A DNA stretch of 64,000 nucleotides from Kineothrix alysoides (GCF_000732725.1 NZ_JPNB01000002.1:930001-994000); one strand, 5' to 3'. Positions 29,787 through 40,311 are shown, counted from the first letter of the stretch. Notes: generated by a model not told the origin, from the sequence alone. A program made the numbers and translations.

Positions 29787-30059
29787 TCACAAAAGAGTAT
29801 ATAAATTTATCCCGTAAAGCATAATGAGGCCCGGAAATCCGAGGATTCCGGATGTCAAAACTGTAATTGGATTGATGCCGATCGCAATGGAAAGGCCTTG
29901 AGAAACGAGGAAACCGTTTACGAAAAAGGCCGCTGCCGTACCGACCACCGCCCGCAGGATAAAGTTAATAATCCATTCCTTTTTTTTGCGAAATGCACCT
30001 ATGAGAAGCACAAGAATGCACGATGCAGCTATCATGATTGCGCCCATATAATTATCCAT
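29787..30059 (-). CDS. bofA: BofA family protein (pro-sigma-K processing inhibitor homologue)
   Basis: This 90-residue membrane protein matches BofA, which in Bacillus holds the SpoIVFB protease inactive in the forespore membrane. Two or three transmembrane helices are seen; the C-terminal IGINPITVLTSGILGFPGLIMLYGI carries the conserved G-I-N-P and G-x-P-G motifs. The presence of bofA points to a sporulating lineage. It diverges from a DUF2508 gene; in Bacillus the related yaaL is also next to bofA. Confidence 0.85.
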   Translation of the reverse strand: MDNYMGAIMIAASCILVLLIGAFRKKKEWIINFILRAVVGTAAAFFVNGFLVSQGLSIAIGINPITVLTSGILGFPGLIMLYGINLYTLL

Positions 30060-30228
30060 TTTTTAACCTTGCTCCTTCCGGCCTTATGCCCCGCAAATTC
30101 GGTCCTTTGCTTTACAATATATGACCTGTACTTTTTTCTTATTCCATGAATATTTGCTTTTATAGTGTCTATACTTAGAAAAAGAGGAAATTATTGGAGA
30201 AGTTTTTTTATGAAAAAGAGGTGTTTGT

Positions 30229-30516
30229 ATGAAAATCTGCTTTAGTCAGGCTATTTATCACAATCAGAACATCAGCGAAAAAGAAATGCAAAGAAACAGT
30301 ATTTTGGCGGATATCGAAAAAACCCGCTGCGCCTTGGAGGATGCTTATGCCGGTTTTGACAACGTGACCGATCCAGATTTAATCGACTGCTATATATATG
30401 AGGTGAACTCTGTTCTGAAAAGATATAAATTCTTATTAGAACAGGCAGCAAAAATTAATTTGCTGCCTGAAGAAGAGCTACACCCGGAACCCGCGATCAA
30501 AGCCTTGATCGGTTAG
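30229..30516 (+). CDS. DUF2508 (YaaL-like) protein
   Basis: This 95-residue protein matches the DUF2508 family. The signature is ILADIEKTRCALEDAYAGFD followed by NVTDPDLIDCYIYEVNSVLKRYKFLLEQA, residues 24-72. The function is unknown; the family is confined to Firmicutes and keeps close linkage with bofA and recR. AGAGGTG precedes the ATG. Its 3' end overlaps the end of fliS on the other strand by 39 bases, a tight convergent arrangement with no terminator between. Confidence 0.85.
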   Translation: MKICFSQAIYHNQNISEKEMQRNSILADIEKTRCALEDAYAGFDNVTDPDLIDCYIYEVNSVLKRYKFLLEQAAKINLLPEEELHPEPAIKALIG

Positions 30517-30954
30517 ATTCTCGTTTAAATTATTTTTACCGTAGGTCAATCCTGCATAAACTGTCTGAACATTTTCCATAACCGGTCCGGAAGTATCCAT
30601 TTCGCCTAGCTTTACGTAAGCTTTGTGAAGACCCCCTATCACTTTTTCAATGTGATCGAGCGGTTCCGTGATATTCCGGACCTCTGCTCTTGCCAATTCT
30701 CTGTTCACATATAAATAAAGCTGTAAGAAGTTCATCGCTAGGCTCTGGTCGAAGTTGAGAGAGGCTAAAAGCTCATTCACACATCCCCTTGTCTTGCGGA
30801 TAGCTTCCCTGAATCCCAGTCTATCCTCTTTGGCATGCGCCGCTCTTCCTTCCCCGGTATAAACTAAAATCATTTCATACAAAATCGTAATGAGTTGAGT
30901 CTTGTTCGCCTGCGTTATTTTCAAGGTATATTCCTGTTTCAATTCTTTCGTCAT
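30478..30954 (-). CDS. fliS: Flagellar export chaperone FliS
   Basis: This 158-residue helical protein matches FliS, which binds the C terminus of flagellin and prevents early polymerisation. Typical are the N-terminal TQLITILYEMILVYTGEGRAA and central VNELLASLNFDQSLAMNFLQLYLYVNRELARA. It lies 12 bases after flagellin and follows AAGGAG. The C-terminal 30 residues are longer than in Bacillus FliS. Confidence 0.88.
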   Translation of the reverse strand: MTKELKQEYTLKITQANKTQLITILYEMILVYTGEGRAAHAKEDRLGFREAIRKTRGCVNELLASLNFDQSLAMNFLQLYLYVNRELARAEVRNITEPLDHIEKVIGGLHKAYVKLGEMDTSGPVMENVQTVYAGLTYGKNNLNENLTDQGFDRGFRV

Positions 30955-30966
30955 ACATCCCTCTCC

Positions 30967-32133
30967 TTACTGCAAAAGCTGCAGTACCTGTGCCGGTCTT
31001 TCATTCGCCTGCGCGAGCATGGACATGCTGGCCTGCGAAATTACCTGAATGGTCGTATATTCCGTCATTTCCTCCGCCATATCAACATCCATGATTCTGG
31101 AATACGCAGCCGTCATATTTTCGCTTGTGATATCCAAACTGCTGATGCTGTGCTCCAGACGATTCTGGTATGCGCCGAGTCGGCTTCTTGCAGCAGATAT
31201 ATACTGAATAGCGCCTGAAATGCCGTCTATTCCATCTATTGCACTGGCCTGATTCGCTACGCTGAGGCCTTTGATTCCCATTTCATCCAGAGATATGGTA
31301 GAAACACGGATGTCCAAAGTCTGCCCTTCGTTGGAACCGATTTGCATGGTCATCGCACCGATTCCGGTAATGTCCAGCTCTACATTTGATAATGTTTTAG
31401 GATTACTTGGTGCAGTCATAATAACATTACCTGCCGCATCCCTATCCGGTTGTATTTTTACGTTAATTTCGAAAGACAAATCTCCCGGACAGGTAATCTT
31501 AATCGTATTTCCTTGCACTTCGCTAACTGATGAACCCGCGGGAAATGCAGGAGTTCCTGTTGTATTACAGACGCAAGCTACCGATGCAGGATTGATACTT
31601 CCATCGGAATAGAAAGTAACTGTCAAGCTGTCAATTGTATACTCCCCCGGTGTCACTCCGTCGGAATAATATCCCACCTTCGCGTCGATCTTATTGGTAT
31701 ATCCCTTCAAATCGAAGTTGCCATTCAAAAGTGTCTGCCCATTAAACTGCGTATCCTCCGCAATTCTCGTAATTTCCTGCTTAAGCTGTTCAATTTCTTC
31801 TTCAATGGTAGATCTGTCGATGTCGCTCATCGTTCCCGTGCTGGCCTTTATCGCCAGCTCATTCATTCTCTGCAGAATATCGTGAACCTCAGCAAGAGCG
31901 CCGTCCGCCGTCTCGATTACAGAAATCGCGTCGCTGCTGTTCTGGGAGGCAACGCCGATGCCTTTGATCTGCGCGTTCATCTTTTTACCCATCGCCATAC
32001 CTGCCGGGTTATCCTTTGCATCCACGATCTTCAGACCGGAAGATAGCTTCTGTAAGGACTGGGAAAGCCTGTCGTCATTTCTTGTAAGCGCGTTATTGGC
32101 AATCATCGCCTGTGTATTATAGCAAATTTTCAT
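30967..32133 (-). CDS. hag: Flagellin
   Basis: This 388-residue flagellin has intact terminal D0/D1 regions: AMIANNALTRNDDRLSQSLQ near residues 9-28 and the DTQFNGQTLLNG loop near 128-139. The C-terminal region starts near 300 and ends in SMLAQANERPAQVLQLLQ. The middle 150 residues are a short variable D2-like domain rich in T, G and N. It lacks the usual start M-x-I-N-H-N and instead has MKICYNTQ. The gene starts within the stop of the DUF6240 gene (four-base overlap) and is followed closely by fliS, so the three are co-expressed. Other flagellar genes are outside the window. Confidence 0.92.
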   Translation of the reverse strand: MKICYNTQAMIANNALTRNDDRLSQSLQKLSSGLKIVDAKDNPAGMAMGKKMNAQIKGIGVASQNSSDAISVIETADGALAEVHDILQRMNELAIKASTGTMSDIDRSTIEEEIEQLKQEITRIAEDTQFNGQTLLNGNFDLKGYTNKIDAKVGYYSDGVTPGEYTIDSLTVTFYSDGSINPASVACVCNTTGTPAFPAGSSVSEVQGNTIKITCPGDLSFEINVKIQPDRDAAGNVIMTAPSNPKTLSNVELDITGIGAMTMQIGSNEGQTLDIRVSTISLDEMGIKGLSVANQASAIDGIDGISGAIQYISAARSRLGAYQNRLEHSISSLDITSENMTAAYSRIMDVDMAEEMTEYTTIQVISQASMSMLAQANERPAQVLQLLQ

Positions 32134-35100
32134 ATCTGGAACCCTTCACCTTTCTGTATATAGCTGATAAACAGCTTCGCCGTCTCATATAATTTCTTAG
32201 TAGATACTTCCTGCTTCTGCCCCTTCGTCTCAGAACCTGTTTCCTTACTGCCCCTCTCGTCGGACTGTAAAGCTCCCGTAAGATCCAGCTCCCAATTGTA
32301 AATGAAGTTCAAGCTGCTCACATGTATATCGGATTGTTCGAAAGCATTCTTTAGCTTTTCCTCCGATTGCTCCAGCATCTTAAAGCCTTCCCTGCTGTCG
32401 CATACCACATAGCCCGACATCTGGTAGTCCGCAGAAGCTTCGCTTGATTCCGGCTGCTTGGTAAGATAGAACCTTGCCAAGACTTTCCCGTAGCTTTCCG
32501 TCTGCATGGAAGCCGTTACTCTTCCGCTTTCGTCCGCACCCCGAATGATCCTTAGGTTGATAGAGGTCATCTGTCCGTCAATATTTACCGGTACTTCGTA
32601 GTTCTCCTCTTTAGCCAGATTGCCTGCAAGAGATATCTGCTTATACATATTGCTGATTTCCCTTATGTCTATATTAACTGCTTCCACGGCATCCTGCTCG
32701 TAAACGACCTTATCCAAAATCTCCGCAAACACCTGTCCAAGCTTTTCGTAAGCTTCTTTGGCCGACACTTCATCCGTCATACTTTCCTGAAGATTGTTAA
32801 CGGCATCCTCGAACTGCTCCGTCTCCCCGGCATCAGATGCAGTATCCTTCATCTTGCCTGCCAGCCTTCCCCTCTCCTTCATTAAGAGTCCGGCCGCCAT
32901 AAGGTTGTTCGCCGTAACCGTTTGGTCGAAGGTAAGCAGCTCCTTTACCACCGCTTCCTCCGTCAGGGCTGCTTCCCGAAGCATACCCATCTGCTGCTTT
33001 TGATATTCTTTCTTTGCAGCCGGGTCAGCCTCCTGCTTTTGAAGCAGCGCAGAGAATTCCTCCAGGGTTATATCGTCCGATATCGCTTGCGCAGGCAGCT
33101 TTCCGCCTGCCAGATTATCCAGAATATCATGGGAAAGTTTTTTATAATAATTTGTTTCGTTCGCATTTTCTTTGTAACCGTTTTCGATTTGCTCGGAAAT
33201 GCTCTTGCCCCGATACTCGGAGGAAACACCGCCGAAGGAATCGTTTACTGTCACATCCATTCCGTGCTTTTTATTGCTTCTCATAGCGGAAAGAAGATTT
33301 TTTACCGTCGGTTCCATTCCCTGATTGATGAGAGTTCCTATCGCTGCGCCATCCGTTTTATCCAATTGGCGTAACAGCCGGTATATTCCGATGTAAGCGT
33401 CTCTTTCTTCCGGCGCAATCTCGTTATTCTTATCCAATTTATATAAAAATTCACTGTACTTTTCAATGCTCTGCGCCGGGCTTTGATCCTTGCTGTCCAA
33501 ATATGCCTCCAGCTCTTCCATATTCATGGAAAGTGGGTTCATGCCATCCCGGATCATTTCAAGTGTTGACGCAGGTGTCATTTTATTTACTATCCGCTGA
33601 ATGGTTAAATCTGTTTCTTTTACCGCGGCTATGTTTTCCTCGGTAATCTCCATTTGGTTATAGCCGAGAATACGGACTGCTCTTCTGTTTTCCTCAGAGG
33701 TTCCCTTATTCATATTCTGTAAAATATCGTCCACATTGCGGAATGCTTTTTTTATGGAATCTCCCATATCTGCCCGGGGGGCGGTCATAAGCGTTTCGTA
33801 GCTTTCTCCCGCTTTTTCATAGGCAGCGCGCAGTGCGCTTCCTTCGGAATATACGGCTTCAAGCGAATAGCCATCCACAGTGACAGCACCGGTACTGCCC
33901 GATGAACTGAGCGCCTGAAGTGCTAACCGCCCTACTGCTGCCGCAGGCATCTGAGGAATCTCTTTTACCTTCGCAAGAGTATCTTCATATAATTGAGCAC
34001 GCTTAGATGTGTTCTGGGAATCGCCGCCAAACAGTATTTGCTGCCTTTGCTGCTCTGCTGCCTTGAGCTCATCCACGAGCTGCTCTAACTCCGTAGTATC
34101 GATGGTAAGTCCGCTTCTTATTAAATGCAAGTTGGCCTGTACGGTCATTTGCAGCCTTATTTCCTCAAGCTGTCTTCTTCCTGTCGTGTTTACCTCATAC
34201 AGCTCTGTACTAGAAGTTGCTGCCCCGGTACGTATCTGAAGCTGTGCCGCCTTTAAATTGTGAAGATTAAGCTTCTTTCCTTCTGCCGCCACTTTATCCA
34301 CGGCCTCATCGCTGATGGAATTCACATCATCTATATAGCTTTGGGCTTTTTCCAGATTCGTTCTGTCATCGGCAAGATTGGCCCCGCCGGCCTTCTTCCC
34401 GTTAGCTATGGCCGATACTGCCGCCTTAACTACTTCTTCCATAGAGTCAGGAATCTCCAAATTATCCAAATCGTAATACGATTTCAGCGACTCCTCGGTA
34501 AGGGGCATCCCTTTCTCGACCAGCCACTTGGCATCCGACATCGTTTCATCAGATACCTCCAGCCCTGCATTTTCAATGACCTTCTCCATCTGAGGCGTAA
34601 GCTGCTGCCAGTTGAAGGTCTCCGCCTTTTTCGCATAATAACCGGTATCGTCCTGATAATAGCCCCTGCCTTGCTTTCCCGCATCGGATGTGGCACTATA
34701 CTGCGCCTTATATATATTATCGAGAGTTGGCTCCATATGGTTGCGCACCATATATTTCTTAATGCCGTCGCTCAAATCCTCAAGCTGTGTCGCCGTCTTG
34801 CAGGCATTCATGACGTCCTCCACGTTTTCTTTTGTGACGGGTATGTCATGTTCTTCAAACTGTTTCACCAATTCCTTGGCAAAAGCCGCGCTTCCGGTAA
34901 TCTGTGTCAGCGTCTCCACATCCAGATCATCCGTATAGCCCGTAATATTCTTGCCGCCCTTAGCGAGGGCCGCTTTGATTTCATCGACAATGGTAACAAC
35001 CGTCTCTATGTCAGTATTTCCCGGATGATAGCCCTCTTCCTGAAGCTTGGCAAAATCTTCCGTGGACATAGTATTAGACATTACTGCCATATAGTTTTTC

Positions 35101-35324
35101 TGCGTGGTAACGTCAACTTGCCCCGCATCCTGCATAACGTCTTCTGCGGTCTTTCCTTGACCATCATAAGCAGTGTTATCCATAACTGTGCCAGAAATGT
35201 CTAATGCAAATACTCCCCTGCTGCTTGTCTCTCTCACATGGGAGCCACTATATGAAGTTGATGTTGTTGCCTTGTCTACATTAGAATGGGGCTTTACCCC
35301 GTTGTTCTCAAAATTAATATTCAT
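32130..35324 (-). CDS. DUF6240 family protein, possible hook-length-type flagellar protein
   Basis: This 1064-residue protein resembles the DUF6240 family seen in Lachnospiraceae flagellar loci. It is soluble, without signal peptide, rich in helices and in acidic, Gln and Asn residues, with repeated units of the form M-E-P-T-x-x-N-I/L-x-x-A (for example at residues 215-225 and near 670). The C-terminal region (about 890-1010) has the layout of a FliK Flg_hook domain: INLRIIRGADESGRV, SYGKVLARFYL and EEKLKNAFEQSDIHVSSLNF. That link is my inference. I start at MNINFENNG, since the upstream 22 residues look unlike the rest and AGGATGGA stands before it. Its stop overlaps the flagellin start. Confidence 0.7.
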   Translation of the reverse strand: MNINFENNGVKPHSNVDKATTSTSYSGSHVRETSSRGVFALDISGTVMDNTAYDGQGKTAEDVMQDAGQVDVTTQKNYMAVMSNTMSTEDFAKLQEEGYHPGNTDIETVVTIVDEIKAALAKGGKNITGYTDDLDVETLTQITGSAAFAKELVKQFEEHDIPVTKENVEDVMNACKTATQLEDLSDGIKKYMVRNHMEPTLDNIYKAQYSATSDAGKQGRGYYQDDTGYYAKKAETFNWQQLTPQMEKVIENAGLEVSDETMSDAKWLVEKGMPLTEESLKSYYDLDNLEIPDSMEEVVKAAVSAIANGKKAGGANLADDRTNLEKAQSYIDDVNSISDEAVDKVAAEGKKLNLHNLKAAQLQIRTGAATSSTELYEVNTTGRRQLEEIRLQMTVQANLHLIRSGLTIDTTELEQLVDELKAAEQQRQQILFGGDSQNTSKRAQLYEDTLAKVKEIPQMPAAAVGRLALQALSSSGSTGAVTVDGYSLEAVYSEGSALRAAYEKAGESYETLMTAPRADMGDSIKKAFRNVDDILQNMNKGTSEENRRAVRILGYNQMEITEENIAAVKETDLTIQRIVNKMTPASTLEMIRDGMNPLSMNMEELEAYLDSKDQSPAQSIEKYSEFLYKLDKNNEIAPEERDAYIGIYRLLRQLDKTDGAAIGTLINQGMEPTVKNLLSAMRSNKKHGMDVTVNDSFGGVSSEYRGKSISEQIENGYKENANETNYYKKLSHDILDNLAGGKLPAQAISDDITLEEFSALLQKQEADPAAKKEYQKQQMGMLREAALTEEAVVKELLTFDQTVTANNLMAAGLLMKERGRLAGKMKDTASDAGETEQFEDAVNNLQESMTDEVSAKEAYEKLGQVFAEILDKVVYEQDAVEAVNIDIREISNMYKQISLAGNLAKEENYEVPVNIDGQMTSINLRIIRGADESGRVTASMQTESYGKVLARFYLTKQPESSEASADYQMSGYVVCDSREGFKMLEQSEEKLKNAFEQSDIHVSSLNFIYNWELDLTGALQSDERGSKETGSETKGQKQEVSTKKLYETAKLFISYIQKGEGFQI

Positions 35325-35438
35325 ATTCTCATTCCATCCTGAATGCAGATTAAGGTAATGCTTCTCATTTGTATAAACAATAAACAACATGCCTTATGAA
35401 TTGCACTTATCTTCAAGTTATTCAAGTGTTCAAACAAA

Positions 35439-35470
35439 AAAGGATGAATGTATTCTAACATTCATCCTTT
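35439..35470 (-). terminator. Terminator downstream of glgB
   Basis: A 12-bp perfect stem (AAAGGATGAATG with CATTCATCCTTT), eight-base loop, and seven T residues following on the minus strand. It separates glgB from the DUF6240 gene. Confidence 0.85.
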
Positions 35471-35526
35471 ATTTCGGCATAAATTATAAATTTCTTAACC
35501 TTTTGCTGCATGAATAATATGTCTGA

Positions 35527-37458
35527 TTAAAAAAGAAATACCGCCGCACCGTAAGCAGGCAAGTCAAAGGCAATGCTGTAGTTCTTATAATTGACCTGTC
35601 CGTTTTCTTCCGTTGCCTGAAGCTCTGCAGGTATGGAATTGCCGTTGCCTCCGAACCGCTCTTCATCGCTGTTTAAAAGCAGCTTATATTTTTTCTTTTC
35701 CGGAACACCGACCTGATAGCCGTTCCTGACAACCGGTGTCATATTCAGCACGAATAAAAGGTTGTTTTTTCCGTTGGCGGCCTTCCGGTAAAAGCTATAA
35801 GTGCTCCGCTCGGCATCATCCGCATTCAGCCACTCAAAGCCGGACCAGTCGTTATCGATTTCATACAAACACGGATATTTATTATACAGTTTAAGCAATT
35901 CCTTCACGTACTCGTATATTCCCTTATTCAAAGGTTCTTTAAGAAGATCCCAGTCCAGCTCTCTTTCCTCGCTCCATTCCCTTTCCTGTGCAAAGTCTTG
36001 TCCCATGAAAAGCAGCTTCTTGCCGGCATGACCGAACATATATGTATAGCCTACGCGCAGGTTTGCGTATTTATCTGCCGGATAACCCGGCATCTTATTT
36101 ACCATAGAGCACTTTAAATGTACGACTTCGTCATGGGAGAGGGGCAGAATGTAATTCTCAGCACTGTTGTAGCTCATGGCAAAGGTCATGGCATAGTGGT
36201 TATTCTTTCGAAACAGCGGGTCCAGCTTCATATATTCACAAAAATCGTGCATCCAGCCCATGTTCCATTTAAAGCTGAAACCAAGCCCGTCTTCCTCCAC
36301 CTCGCCGGTCACCTTCGGCCATGCCGTAGATTCTTCTGCAATCGTTAGAAATCCCGGATATGTTCCTAATACTACCGAATTGAGGTGTTTAAAAAATTCT
36401 ATCGCTTCCAGATTCTTGTTGCCGCCGTATTTGTTCGGGAGCCATTGTCCCTCATTCTTGCCGTAATCCAGATACAGCATGGAGGCCACCGCATCCACCC
36501 GGATGCCATCTATATGAAATTCCTTAAGCCAGAATAAAGCGTTGGCAATTAAGAAGTTCTTCACTTCCGTCTTCCCGTAGTTAAAAATCTTCGTTCCCCA
36601 GTCGGGATGTTCGCCCAGACGTTTGTCGGGGTGCTCGAAGATGCATTGTCCGTCGAACTCAGCCAATCCATGTGCATCGGTGGCAAAGTGCGCCGGTACC
36701 CAGTCCAGAATCACGCCTACTTTATGCTTGTGCAATTTATTGATCAAATACATGAAATCCGCAGGTTCTCCATAGCGGGAGGTGGGCGCATAGTAACCCG
36801 TCACCTGATAGCCCCACGAACCGTCGAAAGGATATTCCGCAATGCCCATAAGTTCAATATGAGTATACTTCATCTCCTTCAGATACTCCACGATTCTGTC
36901 CGCAAATTCCCTATAATTGTAAAAGCCGTCAGAAGTGCCGCTTGGATGCTTCATCCACGAACCGATATGGCATTCATAAATGGCAAGGGGCTCCTTCTTA
37001 TAGTCCTTGCCTGCTCTTGCCTTTATCCAGCTATCGTCCGTCCATTCGAAGCCGGACAAATCCGTAGTCCTCGATGCATTTCCCGGCCGGAATTCCGCAT
37101 AATTTGCAAAAGGGTCCGCTTTATAAAGCTTTCTGCCGTCCGGCGTCAAAATTAAAAACTTATACAGCTCGTTCACTCCCACTCCGGGAATAAATAGAGC
37201 ATGAATGCCACCCGGACCGAGCCGCTTCATCTCGTGCTTGTCCTCCTGCCAGTCGTTAAAGGTGCCTATAACAAATACCTTCTCCGCATTAGGAGCCCAT
37301 ACTCCGAAAAATACACCCTTCTCCCCATTTTCCACGGAAGGGTGCGCGCCCAGCTTCTTATAAATATCGTAATGCGTCCCCTGGGCAAAGAGATATTGAT
37401 CCGCTTCGGAAATAAAAACTTCCTCTTCTATATATTTCGCTTTCTTCTTCGCCGCCAT
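35527..37458 (-). CDS. glgB: 1,4-alpha-glucan branching enzyme
   Basis: This 643-residue GH13 enzyme makes alpha-1,6 branches in glycogen. An N-terminal CBM48 domain (FGVWAPNAEKVFVIGTFNDW, near residues 46-65) precedes the catalytic barrel. Motif I is ILDWVPAHFATDAHGL, motif II with the nucleophile is DGIRVDAVASMLYLDYG, the acid/base is in TIAEESTAWP, and motif IV is LPLSHDEVVH. The C-terminal domain ends in PAYGAAVFLF. I start at the ATG after AAGGTGG rather than at the TTG two codons earlier. It follows a large TPR gene by 17 bases. The debranching enzyme fragment at 64 kb suggests a working glycogen cycle. Confidence 0.95.
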   Translation of the reverse strand: MAAKKKAKYIEEEVFISEADQYLFAQGTHYDIYKKLGAHPSVENGEKGVFFGVWAPNAEKVFVIGTFNDWQEDKHEMKRLGPGGIHALFIPGVGVNELYKFLILTPDGRKLYKADPFANYAEFRPGNASRTTDLSGFEWTDDSWIKARAGKDYKKEPLAIYECHIGSWMKHPSGTSDGFYNYREFADRIVEYLKEMKYTHIELMGIAEYPFDGSWGYQVTGYYAPTSRYGEPADFMYLINKLHKHKVGVILDWVPAHFATDAHGLAEFDGQCIFEHPDKRLGEHPDWGTKIFNYGKTEVKNFLIANALFWLKEFHIDGIRVDAVASMLYLDYGKNEGQWLPNKYGGNKNLEAIEFFKHLNSVVLGTYPGFLTIAEESTAWPKVTGEVEEDGLGFSFKWNMGWMHDFCEYMKLDPLFRKNNHYAMTFAMSYNSAENYILPLSHDEVVHLKCSMVNKMPGYPADKYANLRVGYTYMFGHAGKKLLFMGQDFAQEREWSEERELDWDLLKEPLNKGIYEYVKELLKLYNKYPCLYEIDNDWSGFEWLNADDAERSTYSFYRKAANGKNNLLFVLNMTPVVRNGYQVGVPEKKKYKLLLNSDEERFGGNGNSIPAELQATEENGQVNYKNYSIAFDLPAYGAAVFLF

Positions 37459-37475
37459 AGGCAACCACCTTTCAT

Positions 37476-40217
37476 TTAATAGTGCATGAAGTCCTTTTCC
37501 CGAAGAACGATCATATCCTCTTCGTCATACCTCTTGCCTACCAGAATATCGCATAAGTGCCGCAGGTTCTTCTTGTCCGCGAAATAAATCGCATCGTCCA
37601 CCAGCTCCTTCACCTCAGCCACCGTCACCTCGTGGTCGCTGGTCTGCATGTCCGCAATTCTCGTATGGAGCGCGAGTATTCCGAGGTTATCGATGGAATA
37701 TTCCATCTCCTGCGCGTACTGTTTGGCATATTCTACGAGTGCATGGTCATTGAGGGCTTCGATATCGATTCTGGCATTGAAATTCTCTGACAGTATATGA
37801 TTCTTTCTCAGGAAAATATTCATTTCATCTTTTTTGCCCTCCATGATAACGAGAAGGCCGTTGTTTTCCTGAGATAATGCCTTTTTCAAATCCGCTGCCG
37901 TAGCGCTGGACATTTCTGTGGCGCGTTCGATAATAAGCGCTCCGTCGGTCAAGTGCGAAAGGGTTTCCTCCACATTTTTCTTTTTCAGGGTAGCCCCTGA
38001 AATCTTAGCCACTTTACCGGAAAAATTGCTGTCCGACATCTGCATCATGCGGATAAGGTTTTTGGCTAATTCGATGGTTCCCGTTCCTTCTTCTCCCGTA
38101 ATAATCACGTTGTCGGTAAATGCATCCATGCTCATGGTATCTACCGCCTGTATGATCTGTTCCTTCGCCTTCTTATTATAAATAAATCTTCCGAATAATT
38201 CTTTTTCTTCATTGGACAGGGGACGCAGCCTATTGGCGTCTTCCACCATGCCCACAACCTTCTCTGCCGTATTTACCGGCTCCATCTCGAAGGAAACCGT
38301 CTCTAAATCAATGATTTGTTCCGCATCTTTCCTATCTTCCAAGGAGACCGTCTCTTGCTCTTGCGTCCCGCTTTCCTCTAACGTCTGCGGTGTCAAAATA
38401 TCTTCCGCCGGGGAAGCTGCCGGAATCTCCTCTTGCACGGAAGCGGCAGGATCTTGAACCTCATTGCTTTCGCTGCCGGCTTCCTCACCGGCACTTGCAG
38501 GCTGCATTGCCGATTTTTCCGCCGCCACTACAATATCCGACAATCTCGCATCGGGTATTTCCTCAGGGCTTACGGCTTTCTTGCCGGCTTCCTTTAAAAT
38601 AGCCTCCACAACGGCCTTTTCCAACTGCTCTAACAAACCTTTTTTGGTAGCCTCGTCGAATTCTGAAAACATATTGCCTGTGTGCTGTTCCACACGTCTG
38701 CGCACGTCTGCACTGCGCTTTTCTTTGTTCTCTTTCTTCATCTTTTCCCACTCGGTCATGATATCCGTAATGTTCATCTGACCGGTAATCTGCTTCTCAA
38801 GCTGGCCTCCCTCAGACACTGCGAGGCTGATTTGTCCGTCATATTCCTGGGAAAGCATCCTCTCAAAGCCCGACGGCTTTATCGTTGCCTTAAGCTGATG
38901 AGAGGGGATGGTCGGCATGGATGCGGGTGCAGACACTGTGGATGAGGGAGACACTGTTGCCGGGTATATAACTCTCCGCCCCGGATGAATCTCCTTCGTA
39001 TCGCTTAAATTGCCGGCGTTCACTTCTTTTACATTTATTTCCTTCGTGTCCTCCAGCAGAACGTCCTTTATATCCTCAAAAAATACTTCCTCCAGCGCCG
39101 TCTGTTCTTCCGTAGGCTGAGGCTGTGTAAATTGCGGCTGAAGATTCTCTGCGACGGCGTGTGCCGCCATAGTATTCTGTTCGCTTAAGACAGGACTTAT
39201 CCCAGGAATACCCTGTTCCTCAAAAGTGGGAATTTTAGTCGCAGTATCCGGTATGGCCGGCATAGGCTGTACATTCGAAACGGGCTGCACGGCCGGAGCC
39301 GGTTCTGCCTGAAAAGACGCAAAATTAACGGAAGAAGTACGGGAAGGTTCCTCCGTATCACTCCTGACGTCTTCGCCCAAAAGTTCTTTCATGCTCTTCG
39401 CTAGTTCCTTCTGCAAATTAATGGTGTTGTATTGTCCCACATCCACCGTCTTTACGCGGAATTCTTCTTCCTCTTCATCGTCCTCATCATTCTGGGCGGT
39501 ATATTCGGAGAAATCTGCAATCTTAGCGCTTTCTGCCTGTTCCTGTTCCTGCAGCTCCTCACTGGCTGCCGCCTGAGCCTCCTGAAGCTCTCTCTCTCTC
39601 TTAAGAAGAAGGTATTTTTCCTGCTGGTCGGGCGTCAGAGCATGGTGAAGCTGCTTTAATTCCAACGCTTTTATGACATGTCTGCCTTCTCCGAACCAGA
39701 GAATCATCTCGTCACATTCTTCCACGCATTTCGTCTCTAGTCCTACTCTATGATACAAATAAGCCAGTTCGTATGCCCATTTTTCCCGATAATCGCGCTT
39801 CTTGAATTCCTCCAGTACAGCGATGCGCTCTTCTAAGCTGACATCCTGCGCTTCATACAGCTTATACTGCAATATATATCTTCCCGTATCCTTGGGCGCA
39901 ATCTGTACGAATTCTTTATAGTACTCGATTGCCTGTACATATTCCCCCATCTTCACGGACAGCTCACACAAAGAATACACAATAAGACGACCGCCCGGAT
40001 GGCGCTCGTATGCCATTAACAAAATATCTTTGCTTTCCTGAAATCGGCGGTTTATCTTGTATAAATCGCTGATCGTGCAAAGCATCATGACACTCTTGAC
40101 TCTCCTCCAGTCAATCGTATCGGCAATTTTTACCGCCTCCGCGAATTCTCCCTCCGCAATCAGTGCTTTTATTTCCTCCGCCCGTACTTTATATTCGTAC
40201 TTATCCAAGGTACTCAC
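37476..40217 (-). CDS. Large TPR protein with degenerate C-terminal AAA-like module, upstream of glgB
   Basis: This 913-residue protein has an N-terminal TPR-like helical array (about 1-210), a low-complexity linker of about 430 residues rich in E, Q, A, P and S, and a C-terminal AAA-like module (about 660-913). In the latter, the P-loop [19 protein letters not shown] has threonine where the catalytic lysine should be, and the Walker B strand reads [11 protein letters not shown]. ATPase activity is therefore doubtful. I do not recognise a named family. Because it shares a transcript with glgB and is soluble, it may organise glycogen metabolism or be a scaffold; that is speculation. A TTGACA-type promoter lies upstream. 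Confidence 0.75.
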   Translation of the reverse strand: MSTLDKYEYKVRAEEIKALIAEGEFAEAVKIADTIDWRRVKSVMMLCTISDLYKINRRFQESKDILLMAYERHPGGRLIVYSLCELSVKMGEYVQAIEYYKEFVQIAPKDTGRYILQYKLYEAQDVSLEERIAVLEEFKKRDYREKWAYELAYLYHRVGLETKCVEECDEMILWFGEGRHVIKALELKQLHHALTPDQQEKYLLLKRERELQEAQAAASEELQEQEQAESAKIADFSEYTAQNDEDDEEEEEFRVKTVDVGQYNTINLQKELAKSMKELLGEDVRSDTEEPSRTSSVNFASFQAEPAPAVQPVSNVQPMPAIPDTATKIPTFEEQGIPGISPVLSEQNTMAAHAVAENLQPQFTQPQPTEEQTALEEVFFEDIKDVLLEDTKEINVKEVNAGNLSDTKEIHPGRRVIYPATVSPSSTVSAPASMPTIPSHQLKATIKPSGFERMLSQEYDGQISLAVSEGGQLEKQITGQMNITDIMTEWEKMKKENKEKRSADVRRRVEQHTGNMFSEFDEATKKGLLEQLEKAVVEAILKEAGKKAVSPEEIPDARLSDIVVAAEKSAMQPASAGEEAGSESNEVQDPAASVQEEIPAASPAEDILTPQTLEESGTQEQETVSLEDRKDAEQIIDLETVSFEMEPVNTAEKVVGMVEDANRLRPLSNEEKELFGRFIYNKKAKEQIIQAVDTMSMDAFTDNVIITGEEGTGTIELAKNLIRMMQMSDSNFSGKVAKISGATLKKKNVEETLSHLTDGALIIERATEMSSATAADLKKALSQENNGLLVIMEGKKDEMNIFLRKNHILSENFNARIDIEALNDHALVEYAKQYAQEMEYSIDNLGILALHTRIADMQTSDHEVTVAEVKELVDDAIYFADKKNLRHLCDILVGKRYDEEDMIVLREKDFMHY

Positions 40218-40282
40218 CTCATAATTATTTCATTTTTCCCAGCTGTCAAAAGATAGCATAATAACCCTATTTTCATTTTTTA

Positions 40283-40311
40283 AGTTTACCATACGAGATA
40301 ATTAATGTCAA
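40283..40311 (-). promoter_or_regulatory. Promoter of the TPR-glgB operon
   Basis: TTGACA, 17 bases, TAAACT, about 65 bases upstream of the TPR gene start. No other promoter is seen before glgB, supporting a two-gene operon. Confidence 0.65.

Noticed and set aside
34260-35204. A 314-codon plus-strand reading frame inside the DUF6240 gene
   Set aside because: It is antisense to a long gene with a clear coding pattern, has no ribosome binding site and its product is a Leu/Ile/Arg/His-rich shadow.
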